DNA of 10,987 nt from Bacteroidales bacterium UBA1256 (lineage in GTDB: Bacteria; Bacteroidota; Bacteroidia; Bacteroidales; Paludibacteraceae): contig DBVU01000108.1 in the NCBI GenBank assembly GCA_002308195.1, forward strand, positions 1 through 10,987, given 5' to 3'. Of this stretch, positions 1-7,554 are shown in pieces (within the stretch, counting starts at the first letter, position 1; each line of letters opens with the position of its first letter). The position numbers and the translations under genes are program-made. The notes beneath the pieces were generated by a model. The model saw nothing but the letters and a program-made list of their open reading frames with translations, was not told the origin of the DNA and ran no database searches.

Positions 1-2324
1 ACTGGTCGTTTGGTGACTATTTCAAACAAGAGGCTATTGATTTTGCTTGGGAATATATAGTAGATGTGCTCAAGATAGATCCTTCTAATCTCTACGCCAC
101 CGTTTTTGAGGGCTCTAAGGAGGAGGGCCTGGAACGCGACAATGAGGCCGCATCTATTTGGGCAAAGCATCTGCCAGCCGATCATATTCTGAATGGTAAC
201 AAGCACGATAATTTCTGGGAAATGGGCGATACAGGTCCTTGTGGCCCGTGTTCGGAAATACATGTAGATAGTCGTTCTGCAGAGGAACGTGCTAAAGTGC
301 CAGGCCGTGAATTGGTCAACAAAGATCATCCGCAAGTCATAGAGATCTGGAATATCGTCTTCATGCAGTTCAACCGCAAAGCAGATGGATCATTGGAACC
401 GCTTGCAAAAAAAGTGATTGATACGGGCATGGGCTTTGAGCGTCTGGTACGTACTATCCAGGGAAAGACCAGCAACTATGATACAGATGTATTCCAACCA
501 ATGCTGCGCAAGATAGGCGAGATTTGTGGTTGCGAATACGGCAAGGACGAGAAGACCGATATTGCCATGCGCGTCATTGCCGACCATATACGTACTATCG
601 CTTTTGCTATTACTGATGGCCAACTGCCATCTAACGAGAGAGCGGGCTATGTCATTCGTCGTATTCTTCGCCGTGCTGTGCGCTACGGTTACACATTCCT
701 CAATATGCGTTCTGCTTTCCTCTATCAGCTTGTACCGCAACTCATTGCTGATATGGGCGAGGCGTATCCGGAACTGGTTAAGCAGCAAGCACAAATTGTT
801 CCTGTTATCAAGAGCGAGGAAGAGGCTTTCCTCCGCACATTGGACAAGGGTATTGGTCTGCTCGACCGCCTCATGGACGATGCACGCAAAGCCGGCAAGA
901 CAGAGATTAGCGGTGTGGATGTCTTCACATTAAAGGATACATATGGCTTCCCGTTGGATCTAACCGAATTGATTCTCCGAGAGAATGGCTTCACTACCAA
1001 TGAGGAGGAATACAATCGCGCGCTGGAACATCAGAAAGAGATGGGACGTTCTGCGAATAAGCAAGATTTAGGAGACTGGACCGTGCTTCGCGATGGAGAT
1101 ACAGAATTCGTTGGATACGACCAGTTGGCTTGTACTACACAGGTTCTTCGTTACCGTAAGGTTAGTCAGAAGGGGAAAGATTTCTTCCAAGTAGTACTCA
1201 GCCAAACGCCATTCTATGCAGAGATGGGTGGTGAGATTGGTGATACAGGCACACTAGGCAATGTACGTGTGATCGATACCAAGCGTGAGAATAACCTGCC
1301 GGTGCATATCTTGATAGAATTGCCGGAGAATATAGAAGGTGAACTGAAAGCAACCGTAGATGCAGAACGTCGTCAGGCTATCATGTGCAACCATACAGCA
1401 ACGCATATTTTACACTATGCACTGCGCGAAGTGCTGGGCAAGCATGTAGAGCAAAAGGGTAGTTTGGTTACTCCTGAAAGCCTGCGTTTTGACTTCTCTC
1501 ACTTCCAGAAAGTGACCCCGGAAGAGTTGCGTAAGGTGGAACAACTGGCTAACCAGATTATTCGCCAGGACTGGCATTTGGAGGAAAGTCGTCATACGCC
1601 TATCGCTGAGGCTAAGGCCATGGGCGCTATGGCACTCTTTGGCGAGAAATACGGTGACGATGTACGTGTTATCAAGTATGGCCCGTCTGTAGAGCTCTGT
1701 GGCGGTTGTCACGTCGCTAGCACAGGCCGCATTGGTTCGATTCGCATTCTTATGGAGACTAGTATCGCTGCAGGCATTCGTCGTATAGAGGCAGTTACGG
1801 CCGCACATGCAGACCAGGTCTACTATGCTGCGCAAGATATGCTGAATGGTCTGCGTGGATTGTTCAACAATGCTCCTGATTTGGTTGCGGCAATACATAA
1901 GTCTATTGACGAGAACGCCGGACTGAAGAAGCAGATTGAACTGTTCATGGCCGAGAAGATAGAGATGTTCCGCGACGACATCATCCGTCGGGCAGAAGAC
2001 TTCGGTGATATCAAACTGGTACGCATGCAAGGCGAACAAAATCCGGAGATGCTACGTGGCGTTATGCCATTGCTGCGCGGTAAGTTCACCAATGTGAAGT
2101 TTGCACTGATTGCGGCGACTCAATTCGATGGCAAACCTACTATCGCAGTATTCCTCAGCCAACCGTTGGTTGATGGAGGCAAGAATGCCGGTCTGATGAT
2201 CAAATCGGCCGCTAAGCATATTCAGGGCGGTGGAGGTGGTCAGCCATGGATGGCAACCGCCGGAGGACGCGATGTTAATGGCCTCACGGCTGCTATGGAT
2301 GAATTGATCGCTGGACTAAAATAA
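1..2324 (+). CDS. alaS: Alanine--tRNA ligase, 5'-truncated by the window edge
   Basis: This enzyme charges tRNA-Ala with alanine in the cytoplasm and edits mischarged Ser/Gly-tRNA. The frame is open from base 3 (WSFGDYF...) with no stop, so the GTG at 66 is internal and the true start lies upstream. About 773 residues are visible. Family members are near 870, so roughly 100 N-terminal residues, including class II motif 1, are missing. Visible landmarks are [10 protein letters not shown] (bases 228-257), the motif-3-like GMGFERL (from about 426), the editing-domain zinc site HTATH (1392-1406) with CGGCH (1698-1712), and the Gly-rich DHHA1 C-terminal domain QGGGGGQPW (from 2223). The editing motif reads CGGCH where many bacterial enzymes have CGGTH. 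The stop is TAA at 2322. The identification is secure. Confidence 0.97.
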   Translation, partial: WSFGDYFKQEAIDFAWEYIVDVLKIDPSNLYATVFEGSKEEGLERDNEAASIWAKHLPADHILNGNKHDNFWEMGDTGPCGPCSEIHVDSRSAEERAKVPGRELVNKDHPQVIEIWNIVFMQFNRKADGSLEPLAKKVIDTGMGFERLVRTIQGKTSNYDTDVFQPMLRKIGEICGCEYGKDEKTDIAMRVIADHIRTIAFAITDGQLPSNERAGYVIRRILRRAVRYGYTFLNMRSAFLYQLVPQLIADMGEAYPELVKQQAQIVPVIKSEEEAFLRTLDKGIGLLDRLMDDARKAGKTEISGVDVFTLKDTYGFPLDLTELILRENGFTTNEEEYNRALEHQKEMGRSANKQDLGDWTVLRDGDTEFVGYDQLACTTQVLRYRKVSQKGKDFFQVVLSQTPFYAEMGGEIGDTGTLGNVRVIDTKRENNLPVHILIELPENIEGELKATVDAERRQAIMCNHTATHILHYALREVLGKHVEQKGSLVTPESLRFDFSHFQKVTPEELRKVEQLANQIIRQDWHLEESRHTPIAEAKAMGAMALFGEKYGDDVRVIKYGPSVELCGGCHVASTGRIGSIRILMETSIAAGIRRIEAVTAAHADQVYYAAQDMLNGLRGLFNNAPDLVAAIHKSIDENAGLKKQIELFMAEKIEMFRDDIIRRAEDFGDIKLVRMQGEQNPEMLRGVMPLLRGKFTNVKFALIAATQFDGKPTIAVFLSQPLVDGGKNAGLMIKSAAKHIQGGGGGQPWMATAGGRDVNGLTAAMDELIAGLK

Positions 2325-2326
2325 AT

Positions 2327-2414
2327 CAGACTAACGACAGACTAACGACAGACTATCGAGTCGAGACAAACACGAGACTTTATCGAGACAATCACGAGAG
2401 CACTACGAGAGAAA
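2327..2414 (+). repeat. Degenerate 11-bp tandem array filling the alaS-gtrA spacer
   Basis: Two bases after the alaS stop, the sequence divides into eight consecutive 11-base units that end exactly at the gtrA ATG. Units 1 and 2 are identical (CAGACTAACGA) and unit 3 differs by one base (CAGACTATCGA). Units 4-8 share a CGAGAC/CGAGAG core whose CGAG starts fall at 2362, 2373, 2384, 2395 and 2406, exactly 11 bases apart. Between units 3 and 4 the core shifts register by a few bases. The + strand is purine-rich and poor in inverted repeats, so this does not look like an intrinsic terminator. An 11-base period is not a multiple of three, which argues against a coding repeat. Function is unknown. 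Confidence 0.8.
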
Positions 2415-2852
2415 ATGCGCCTTCCTTCTTCATATCTGCCGGATAAAATCCGCTCTGCTGTCCGCTTCACAGTGGTCGGCACAACGGGTATGTTTATCCA
2501 GACCGGGCTTTTTCTGGTTGCGTTGTGGGCACTTGGGCATCCGGAAAAGGGACTCCCCCTGTATGTAGTAGCATTTGCTATAGGTTATGTATTGGAGATG
2601 ATTCCTAACTACCTTTTCTCTAATTGGTACACTTTTGGTACGCGGCCTAATCTGAAGAATGCGGGTGGATTCTTACTGGCCCGTGTCCTTAACATGGCTG
2701 TCCAACTGGGATTGTTGCCTTTGATGGTTCGTTGCTTCCCTACATGGCGTGACGACTATATCAGTTATCTCGTTATCTTTATAGGCGGAGTCATCAATTA
2801 TTTCGTTTGTCTCATTTTCTTCAGAAAGAAAGAACCAAATACTACATCATGA
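2415..2852 (+). CDS. GtrA-family four-helix membrane protein
   Basis: This is a 145-residue integral membrane protein of the GtrA/DPMS-related family. Members are small four-helix proteins often linked to flipping or handling of lipid-linked sugars for cell-surface glycosylation. Hydrophobic segments lie at about residues 14-40, 48-68, 84-104 and 116-136. The first holds the family-like RFTVVGTTGMFIQTG, and the NYLFSNWYTF motif follows the second, as is typical. The C-terminus is basic (FFRKKE). ATG 2415 is the only good start and follows the 11-bp array directly. The stop TGA (2850-2852) overlaps the next gene's ATG, so the two are probably translated together. No glycosyltransferase gene lies beside it, so its substrate cannot be inferred. 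Confidence 0.85.
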   Translation: MRLPSSYLPDKIRSAVRFTVVGTTGMFIQTGLFLVALWALGHPEKGLPLYVVAFAIGYVLEMIPNYLFSNWYTFGTRPNLKNAGGFLLARVLNMAVQLGLLPLMVRCFPTWRDDYISYLVIFIGGVINYFVCLIFFRKKEPNTTS

Positions 2853-4117
2853 AAATCTACAGAGCGAATATTATTTACACACCTACGCCTAGTGCTTTCC
2901 GAGTATTGGAGCACGGCTATGTAGTGGTGGGCGATGATGGTAATGTAGTTGATACGTACCAGACTTTGCCGAATGAGTATAAGGATGTGCCGGTCATTGA
3001 TTTTGGCGACCAATTACTCATGCCTGCGATGAACGATTTGCACGTCCATGCGCCGCAATACCGCAATCTGGGCATTGCAATGGATATGGAGCTGCTACCA
3101 TGGCTGAATACCTATACATTCCCCGAGGAATCAAAATACAAGGATATCAAGTATGCCGAGCGAATGTATCGTCGTTTTGTGCGCGATCTCTGGAAACTCG
3201 GTACCATGCGTGCGGCTATTTTCGCTACTATTCATCCCGATGCTTCTTGCCTCTTGGCCGATTTGCTGCATGAAGCGGGAATGGGTGGCATGGTTGGTTT
3301 GGTGGGCATGGACCGCAATGGACCTGATACGCTGAGCAACACACCTGAAGAGGCAGTCGAGGGAACCAAACGAGTGATGGAACATACTCGCTCGATGCCT
3401 TTGGTTTCGGCTATCGTCACGCCGCGTTTTGTACCCAGTTGTACGCCTGCTATGATGACTGCATTGGGCCAATTAGCTAACGAATACCACTTACCGGTTC
3501 AGTCTCACCTCAGTGAGAATCAATCGGAGATAGCATGGGTGAAAGAGTTGGAACCTGAATCCACTTGTTACGGTGATGCATACCGCCGCTATGGCATGTT
3601 TGGTCAAACGCCAACCCTTATGGCGCATTGTTGCTATACAGAAGGAGAAGAGTTCGAACTGATGCGTGCGAACCATGTGTTTGCAGTCCATTGTCCTACT
3701 TCCAATTGCAATATTGGTTCTGGTATAGCGCCTATCCGCCGATTCTTAAATGCGGGAATTCCTGTCGCTTTGGGCTCTGATGTATCCGGAGGTAGTGGTT
3801 TCTCTATCTTCCGCGTGATGCACTACACTCTTCAGATGTCCAAACTGAAATGGGTGCATGGTGGACACAAGGAAGCATTCCTCAGCCTAAGTGAAGCATT
3901 CTGGCTCGCAACCAAGTCCGGAGGATCGTTCTTTGGCAAGGTCGGCTCATTTGAACCGGGGTATGCTTTTGATGCATTGGTGGTAGATGAAAGCGATCTC
4001 AATTTTGATAACTATACTATTCAACACCGTTTGGAACGTTATATTTATTTGGGAGACGATCGTCAATTGACTCATCGCTTCTGCCAGGGTAAGGAAATTG
4101 TTGCGCCGAAAATCTAG
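2849..4117 (+). CDS. guaD: Guanine deaminase (amidohydrolase superfamily)
   Basis: This is a cytoplasmic zinc hydrolase converting guanine to xanthine plus ammonia in purine salvage and catabolism. The 422-residue length suits the family. Metal and catalytic landmarks are HVHAPQ (H65, H67), SHLSEN (H220, with E223 as likely proton shuttle), H260 in AHCCYTEG, the guanine-deaminase-like HCPTSN (H281) and GSDVSGG (D311). HxHAPQ together with HCPTSN distinguishes this from cytosine or other amidohydrolases. An upstream in-frame TTG at 2807 would add 14 residues. I chose ATG 2849 because MKIYRANIIYTP begins at the normal N-terminal strand and the ATGA overlap with gtrA indicates translational coupling. 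The biological link with GtrA is not evident. Confidence 0.9.
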   Translation: MKIYRANIIYTPTPSAFRVLEHGYVVVGDDGNVVDTYQTLPNEYKDVPVIDFGDQLLMPAMNDLHVHAPQYRNLGIAMDMELLPWLNTYTFPEESKYKDIKYAERMYRRFVRDLWKLGTMRAAIFATIHPDASCLLADLLHEAGMGGMVGLVGMDRNGPDTLSNTPEEAVEGTKRVMEHTRSMPLVSAIVTPRFVPSCTPAMMTALGQLANEYHLPVQSHLSENQSEIAWVKELEPESTCYGDAYRRYGMFGQTPTLMAHCCYTEGEEFELMRANHVFAVHCPTSNCNIGSGIAPIRRFLNAGIPVALGSDVSGGSGFSIFRVMHYTLQMSKLKWVHGGHKEAFLSLSEAFWLATKSGGSFFGKVGSFEPGYAFDALVVDESDLNFDNYTIQHRLERYIYLGDDRQLTHRFCQGKEIVAPKI

Positions 4118-4126
4118 TTAAGAGTT

Positions 4127-4759
4127 ATGGCCAATCCGGTTAACATCATTCGCTATCCAGAGGGACTCTCTCTCTCGGAATATCTGGCAAAGGAGCAAGA
4201 ACAGGTCCGTGAAGTTCAGCAACCGACACTTTTCACATGGATCGTTTCTCCTACGGTCATCTATGGCCGACACCAGTGTGTTGAAGCGGAAGTGAATGAA
4301 GAATACTGCCGCGCAAATGGGATTGATGTGGTGCAACGACAGAGTGGAGGAGGATGTGTTTATGCCGATCGAGGAAATCTAATGGTTTCGTATATATCTC
4401 CGTCTACGCACAATCAGGCGGTCTTTGACGATTTCCTGCGAATGTTATCCCGCGCCTTGCAACGCTTGGGTTACGATGCGGTCACAACGCAACATAACGA
4501 TGTTCTGGTGGCCGAACACAAGGTATCTGGCACAGCATGCTATACAACACCTACTGGCACGGTAGTTCATGCATGCATGCTGTATGATGTTAATCTGGAG
4601 GCATTGGTTCACGCCATCACCCCTTCGGCAGAAAAACTGGCTAAGCATGCTGTCCAATCTGTTCGTCAGCGCGTGCAAAACCTGCGTGAAATAAAGGATC
4701 TAGGCGATATCGATGCTTTTCGTCAGCAGTTAGAACAAACCATGAAAGAGACAATATAA
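4127..4759 (+). CDS. lplA: Lipoate-protein ligase A-like protein (short, single domain)
   Basis: This 210-residue protein of the biotin/lipoate A/B ligase fold probably activates scavenged lipoate with ATP and transfers it to lipoyl domains such as the glycine-cleavage H protein or 2-oxoacid dehydrogenase E2. The adenylate-binding signature RQSGGGCVYADRGN spans residues 71-84. The catalytic-type lysine is K132 in HKVSGTACY, followed by VVHACMLYDVNL. It lacks the C-terminal accessory domain of E. coli LplA (about 337 residues), as do many short homologues. Such short forms may need a separate partner, or may act as lipoyl/octanoyl transferases, so the exact reaction is less certain than the family. 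It starts 9 bases after guaD and ends 11 bases before the next gene, so it is probably in the same transcript. Confidence 0.82.
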   Translation: MANPVNIIRYPEGLSLSEYLAKEQEQVREVQQPTLFTWIVSPTVIYGRHQCVEAEVNEEYCRANGIDVVQRQSGGGCVYADRGNLMVSYISPSTHNQAVFDDFLRMLSRALQRLGYDAVTTQHNDVLVAEHKVSGTACYTTPTGTVVHACMLYDVNLEALVHAITPSAEKLAKHAVQSVRQRVQNLREIKDLGDIDAFRQQLEQTMKETI

Positions 4760-4770
4760 ATTTAACAAAT

Positions 4771-6327
4771 ATGCTAATCAAAATCCATAGTGCTTCCCCT
4801 GTAGGTATTGATGCGGTGCCTGTAACCGTTGAGGTGCATGCAGTTCCTGGCTACGATTTCACGTTGGTGGGATTGCCGGATAATGCTGTCAAAGAGTCGC
4901 ATGATCGTATCATGGCCGCGCTAACGGTAAATGGGTATGAAATGCCTCATCGCGATTTTACGATCAATCTTGCCCCCGCAGATATTAAGAAGGAAGGTGC
5001 GGCATTCGACTTGCCTTTGGCTATTGGTATGTTGGCCGGGTGCGAACAGGTAAAAACAAAAAATCTAAAAGATTTTATGATTGCAGGCGAATTGTCTCTG
5101 GATGGTTCTCTTATGCCTATTCGCGGAGCACTCCCTATTGCACTTTGTGCACGCCAAGAAGGTTTCAAGGGATTGATCCTTCCCGAAGCAAATGCTTGCG
5201 AAGCCGCCGTAGCAGATGGATTGGAGGTATATGGACTGAACAATATATTGGATGTAACACGCTTCCTGAATGGCGATATACAGTTTGAACCAACTCACGT
5301 AGATATTCAGGCTCTGTTTGCAGAATCGGCTTATCCTTCTGATATGGATTTCTCGGACGTACGTGGCCAGTACAAAGTGCGCCGAGCTATGGAGATAGCC
5401 GCTGCGGGAGGTCATAATATGCTGATGGTAGGTCCTCCTGGAGCAGGAAAATCCATGATGGCAAAACGTCTGCCATCCATTCTGCCTCCTTTGTCGTTGG
5501 AAGAAGCGTTGGAAACCACAAAAATCCACTCGGTAGCGGGTTTGCTCAGCAAACGCAAAGGTGCGCAAAGTGCCTTGATTGTTCAGCGCCCCTTCCGTAG
5601 TCCTCATCATACAGTTACAGATGTGGCGCTAGTCGGTGGCGGAACTAATCCACACCCGGGAGAAATTAGTCTTGCACACAATGGAGTGCTCTTTCTGGAC
5701 GAACTTCCTGAATACAAACGCACGACGCTCGAAGTGATGCGGCAACCCCTGGAAGATCGTCATATTACGGTTACACGAACCAAGAGCACAGTTGATTACC
5801 CGGCTTCCTTTATGCTCGTGGCTGCTATGAACCCGTGCCCGTGTGGCCATTATGGAGAGAACAACCCCGCGCATCCTTGTACTTGTACGCCCGCGCAGAT
5901 TCATCGATATTTGAGTCGTATCAGTGGTCCGTTACTTGACCGCATAGACATCCAGTGTGAGATCGAAGCGGTGCCGTACGAGCAGTTACGCGATACTCAG
6001 CCATCCGAATCATCTGCTGTTATGCGCGAACGAGTGCTTCGTGCTCGCTCTATTCAGCAAGTTCGCTTTGCTGCGCATCCGTTGATTCACTCCAATGCAA
6101 TGATGACTTCTAAGATGGTGCGCCAGTTCTGTCCGCTTAATGACGAGTGCGACCGGTTGTTGCAGTTCACGATGACCAAGTTAGGTCTTTCTGCTCGAGC
6201 CTACGACCGCATTATCAAGGTGGCTAGAACTATTGCCGATATCGAAGGATCGGCAGATATCCAGAAACAACATCTGTTGGAAGCTATCTCCTATCGTGCT
6301 TTAGACAAGAGCACATGGGCAGGATAA
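4771..6327 (+). CDS. comM: YifB/ComM-family Mg-chelatase-like AAA+ ATPase
   Basis: This is a 518-residue cytoplasmic AAA+ protein. Family member ComM is a hexameric helicase that promotes branch migration during natural transformation, and relatives are widespread in bacteria not known to be competent. Residues 1 to about 170 form the Lon-like N-terminal ChlI domain (VEVHAVPGYDFTLVGLPDNA; NLAPADIKKEGAAFDLPLA). The ATPase core has Walker A GPPGAGKS (221-228), the RPFRSPHHT motif, and Walker B GVLFLDELPE with D310 and E311. The four-cysteine element C356-x-C358...C370-x-C372 is characteristic of the family and may bind zinc. LLDRIDIQ and the C-terminal Mg-chelatase domain (LSARAYDRI) complete it. 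The gene ends in tandem TAA TAA stops. Family assignment is secure; a transformation role here is inferred only. Confidence 0.94.
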   Translation: MLIKIHSASPVGIDAVPVTVEVHAVPGYDFTLVGLPDNAVKESHDRIMAALTVNGYEMPHRDFTINLAPADIKKEGAAFDLPLAIGMLAGCEQVKTKNLKDFMIAGELSLDGSLMPIRGALPIALCARQEGFKGLILPEANACEAAVADGLEVYGLNNILDVTRFLNGDIQFEPTHVDIQALFAESAYPSDMDFSDVRGQYKVRRAMEIAAAGGHNMLMVGPPGAGKSMMAKRLPSILPPLSLEEALETTKIHSVAGLLSKRKGAQSALIVQRPFRSPHHTVTDVALVGGGTNPHPGEISLAHNGVLFLDELPEYKRTTLEVMRQPLEDRHITVTRTKSTVDYPASFMLVAAMNPCPCGHYGENNPAHPCTCTPAQIHRYLSRISGPLLDRIDIQCEIEAVPYEQLRDTQPSESSAVMRERVLRARSIQQVRFAAHPLIHSNAMMTSKMVRQFCPLNDECDRLLQFTMTKLGLSARAYDRIIKVARTIADIEGSADIQKQHLLEAISYRALDKSTWAG

Positions 6328-6360
6328 TAAACTATACACGAATTATCAAATTTATATTAT

Positions 6361-7554
6361 ATGGAAATCTCTCTTCGTGCTCAATCAATGCCGGAAAGCC
6401 CAATCCGCAAGTTAGCCAAGTATGCCGACGAAGCCAAATTGGCGGGTGTACATGTCTACCATCTCAATATTGGTCAACCGGATATTAAAACTCCTCCACA
6501 AGCTATGGAGGCGGTGAAGAATTTCGACCAGGAGATTTTGGAATACTCCCCTTCTCAAGGTCTTAAGTCGCTGAGAACCAAGATGGTAAGTTACTATGCT
6601 AACTATGGTATCGACCTTTCTCCGGATGAAATTATTATTACTGCTGGCGGTTCTGAGGCCATTATGTTTGCGTATATGAGTTGCCTTAATCCGGGCGATG
6701 AGATTATCGTAACAGACCCCTCGTACGCCAACTATATGGCGTTCGCTATTTCTGCCGGCGCAGTGGTCAAGTCTGTCAAAACACATATAGAGAATGGATT
6801 TAAGTTGCCTCCGGTTGAAGAATTTGAGAAGCAGATTACACCAAAGACACGAGCCATCCTCATCTGTAACCCGAATAATCCTACGGGATATCTATACACC
6901 AAACAGGAGATGCGACAGATACGTGACTTAGTGAAGAAATACGATCTTTACCTCATCTCTGATGAGGTCTATCGTGAATTTATCTACACAAAGTCGCCAT
7001 ATATATCTGCTTGCCACCTTGAGGGCATTGAGCAAAACGTGGTATTGGTCGATAGTGTTTCTAAGCGTTATAGCGAATGTGGTATCCGCATAGGTGCGCT
7101 TATTACCAAGAATAAGGCCGTTCGTGAATCAGTGATGAAGTTCTGCCAAGCACGTCTCAGTCCTCCTTTGTTTGGTCAGATTGTTGCCGAAGCATCACTC
7201 TCTACACCTGAGGAATACATGCAAGAGGTATATGATGAATATCTTACTCGTCGTAATTTCTTGATTGATCAACTCAACCAGATACCGGGTGTATTTGCTC
7301 CTGCACCTACGGGTGCATTCTATGTTATGGTTTCTTTGCCGGTGGACGATGTAGAGAAGTTCTGCAAGTGGTGTCTAACTGATTTTACATACGAAGGAGC
7401 AACGGTTATGATGGCTCCGGGAACAGGTTTCTATACCAATCCTGAGGACGGTCGTCATCAAGTTCGTATGGCCTATGTCCTCAACAAGGAAGACCTGGCC
7501 AAGGCAATGATAGTTCTTCGTAAGGCATTGGAGGCTTACAAAGGACAGAAATGA
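6361..7554 (+). CDS. aspC: PLP-dependent class I aminotransferase, probably aspartate aminotransferase
   Basis: This 397-residue fold-type I aminotransferase moves amino groups between an amino acid, probably aspartate, and 2-oxoglutarate. Active-site features are all visible: NPNNPTG (170-176, with N173 contacting the cofactor), ISDEVY (D201, Y204), the PLP Schiff-base lysine K235 in DSVSKRYSECG, R243 for the PLP phosphate, and R369 in HQVRMAY for the substrate carboxylate. The N-terminus (MPESPIRKLAKYADEAK, HLNIGQPDI) is typical of the Bacteroidota 'PLP-dependent aminotransferase' group. Substrate preference cannot be read from sequence alone; related class I enzymes acting on aromatic or branched amino acids are possible. 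It lies 33 bases after comM and overlaps the longest reading of the next gene by four bases (ATGA). Confidence 0.88.
   Translation: MEISLRAQSMPESPIRKLAKYADEAKLAGVHVYHLNIGQPDIKTPPQAMEAVKNFDQEILEYSPSQGLKSLRTKMVSYYANYGIDLSPDEIIITAGGSEAIMFAYMSCLNPGDEIIVTDPSYANYMAFAISAGAVVKSVKTHIENGFKLPPVEEFEKQITPKTRAILICNPNNPTGYLYTKQEMRQIRDLVKKYDLYLISDEVYREFIYTKSPYISACHLEGIEQNVVLVDSVSKRYSECGIRIGALITKNKAVRESVMKFCQARLSPPLFGQIVAEASLSTPEEYMQEVYDEYLTRRNFLIDQLNQIPGVFAPAPTGAFYVMVSLPVDDVEKFCKWCLTDFTYEGATVMMAPGTGFYTNPEDGRHQVRMAYVLNKEDLAKAMIVLRKALEAYKGQK

Noticed and set aside
526..933. A 135-codon frame on the + strand in another phase inside alaS
   Set aside because: It is out of frame with clear alaS motifs on both sides; the alaS frame is unbroken here, so it is not evidence of a frameshift or overlapping gene.
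1410..2039. A 209-codon open frame on the - strand opposite alaS
   Set aside because: It lies fully antisense to well-conserved alaS coding sequence, shows no recognisable domain, and is explained by the codon bias of the true gene.
2350..2362. GACT-ATCG-AGTC hairpin downstream of alaS as a terminator
   Set aside because: It is a four-pair stem without a T-run, and the local sequence is better described by the 11-bp direct repeats.
2807..2848. An upstream TTG start for guanine deaminase
   Set aside because: The 14 extra residues overlap the gtrA end and do not look like the family's N-terminus; ATG 2849 gives the expected start and an ATGA overlap.
5065..5610. A 181-codon - strand frame opposite comM
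   Set aside because: It is antisense to conserved AAA+ coding sequence including Walker A, and no family is recognised.
6323..6347. GATAAT...ATTATC inverted repeat after comM as a terminator
   Set aside because: The stem is only six A/T-rich pairs with a 13-base loop and no U-tract; far too weak for an intrinsic terminator.
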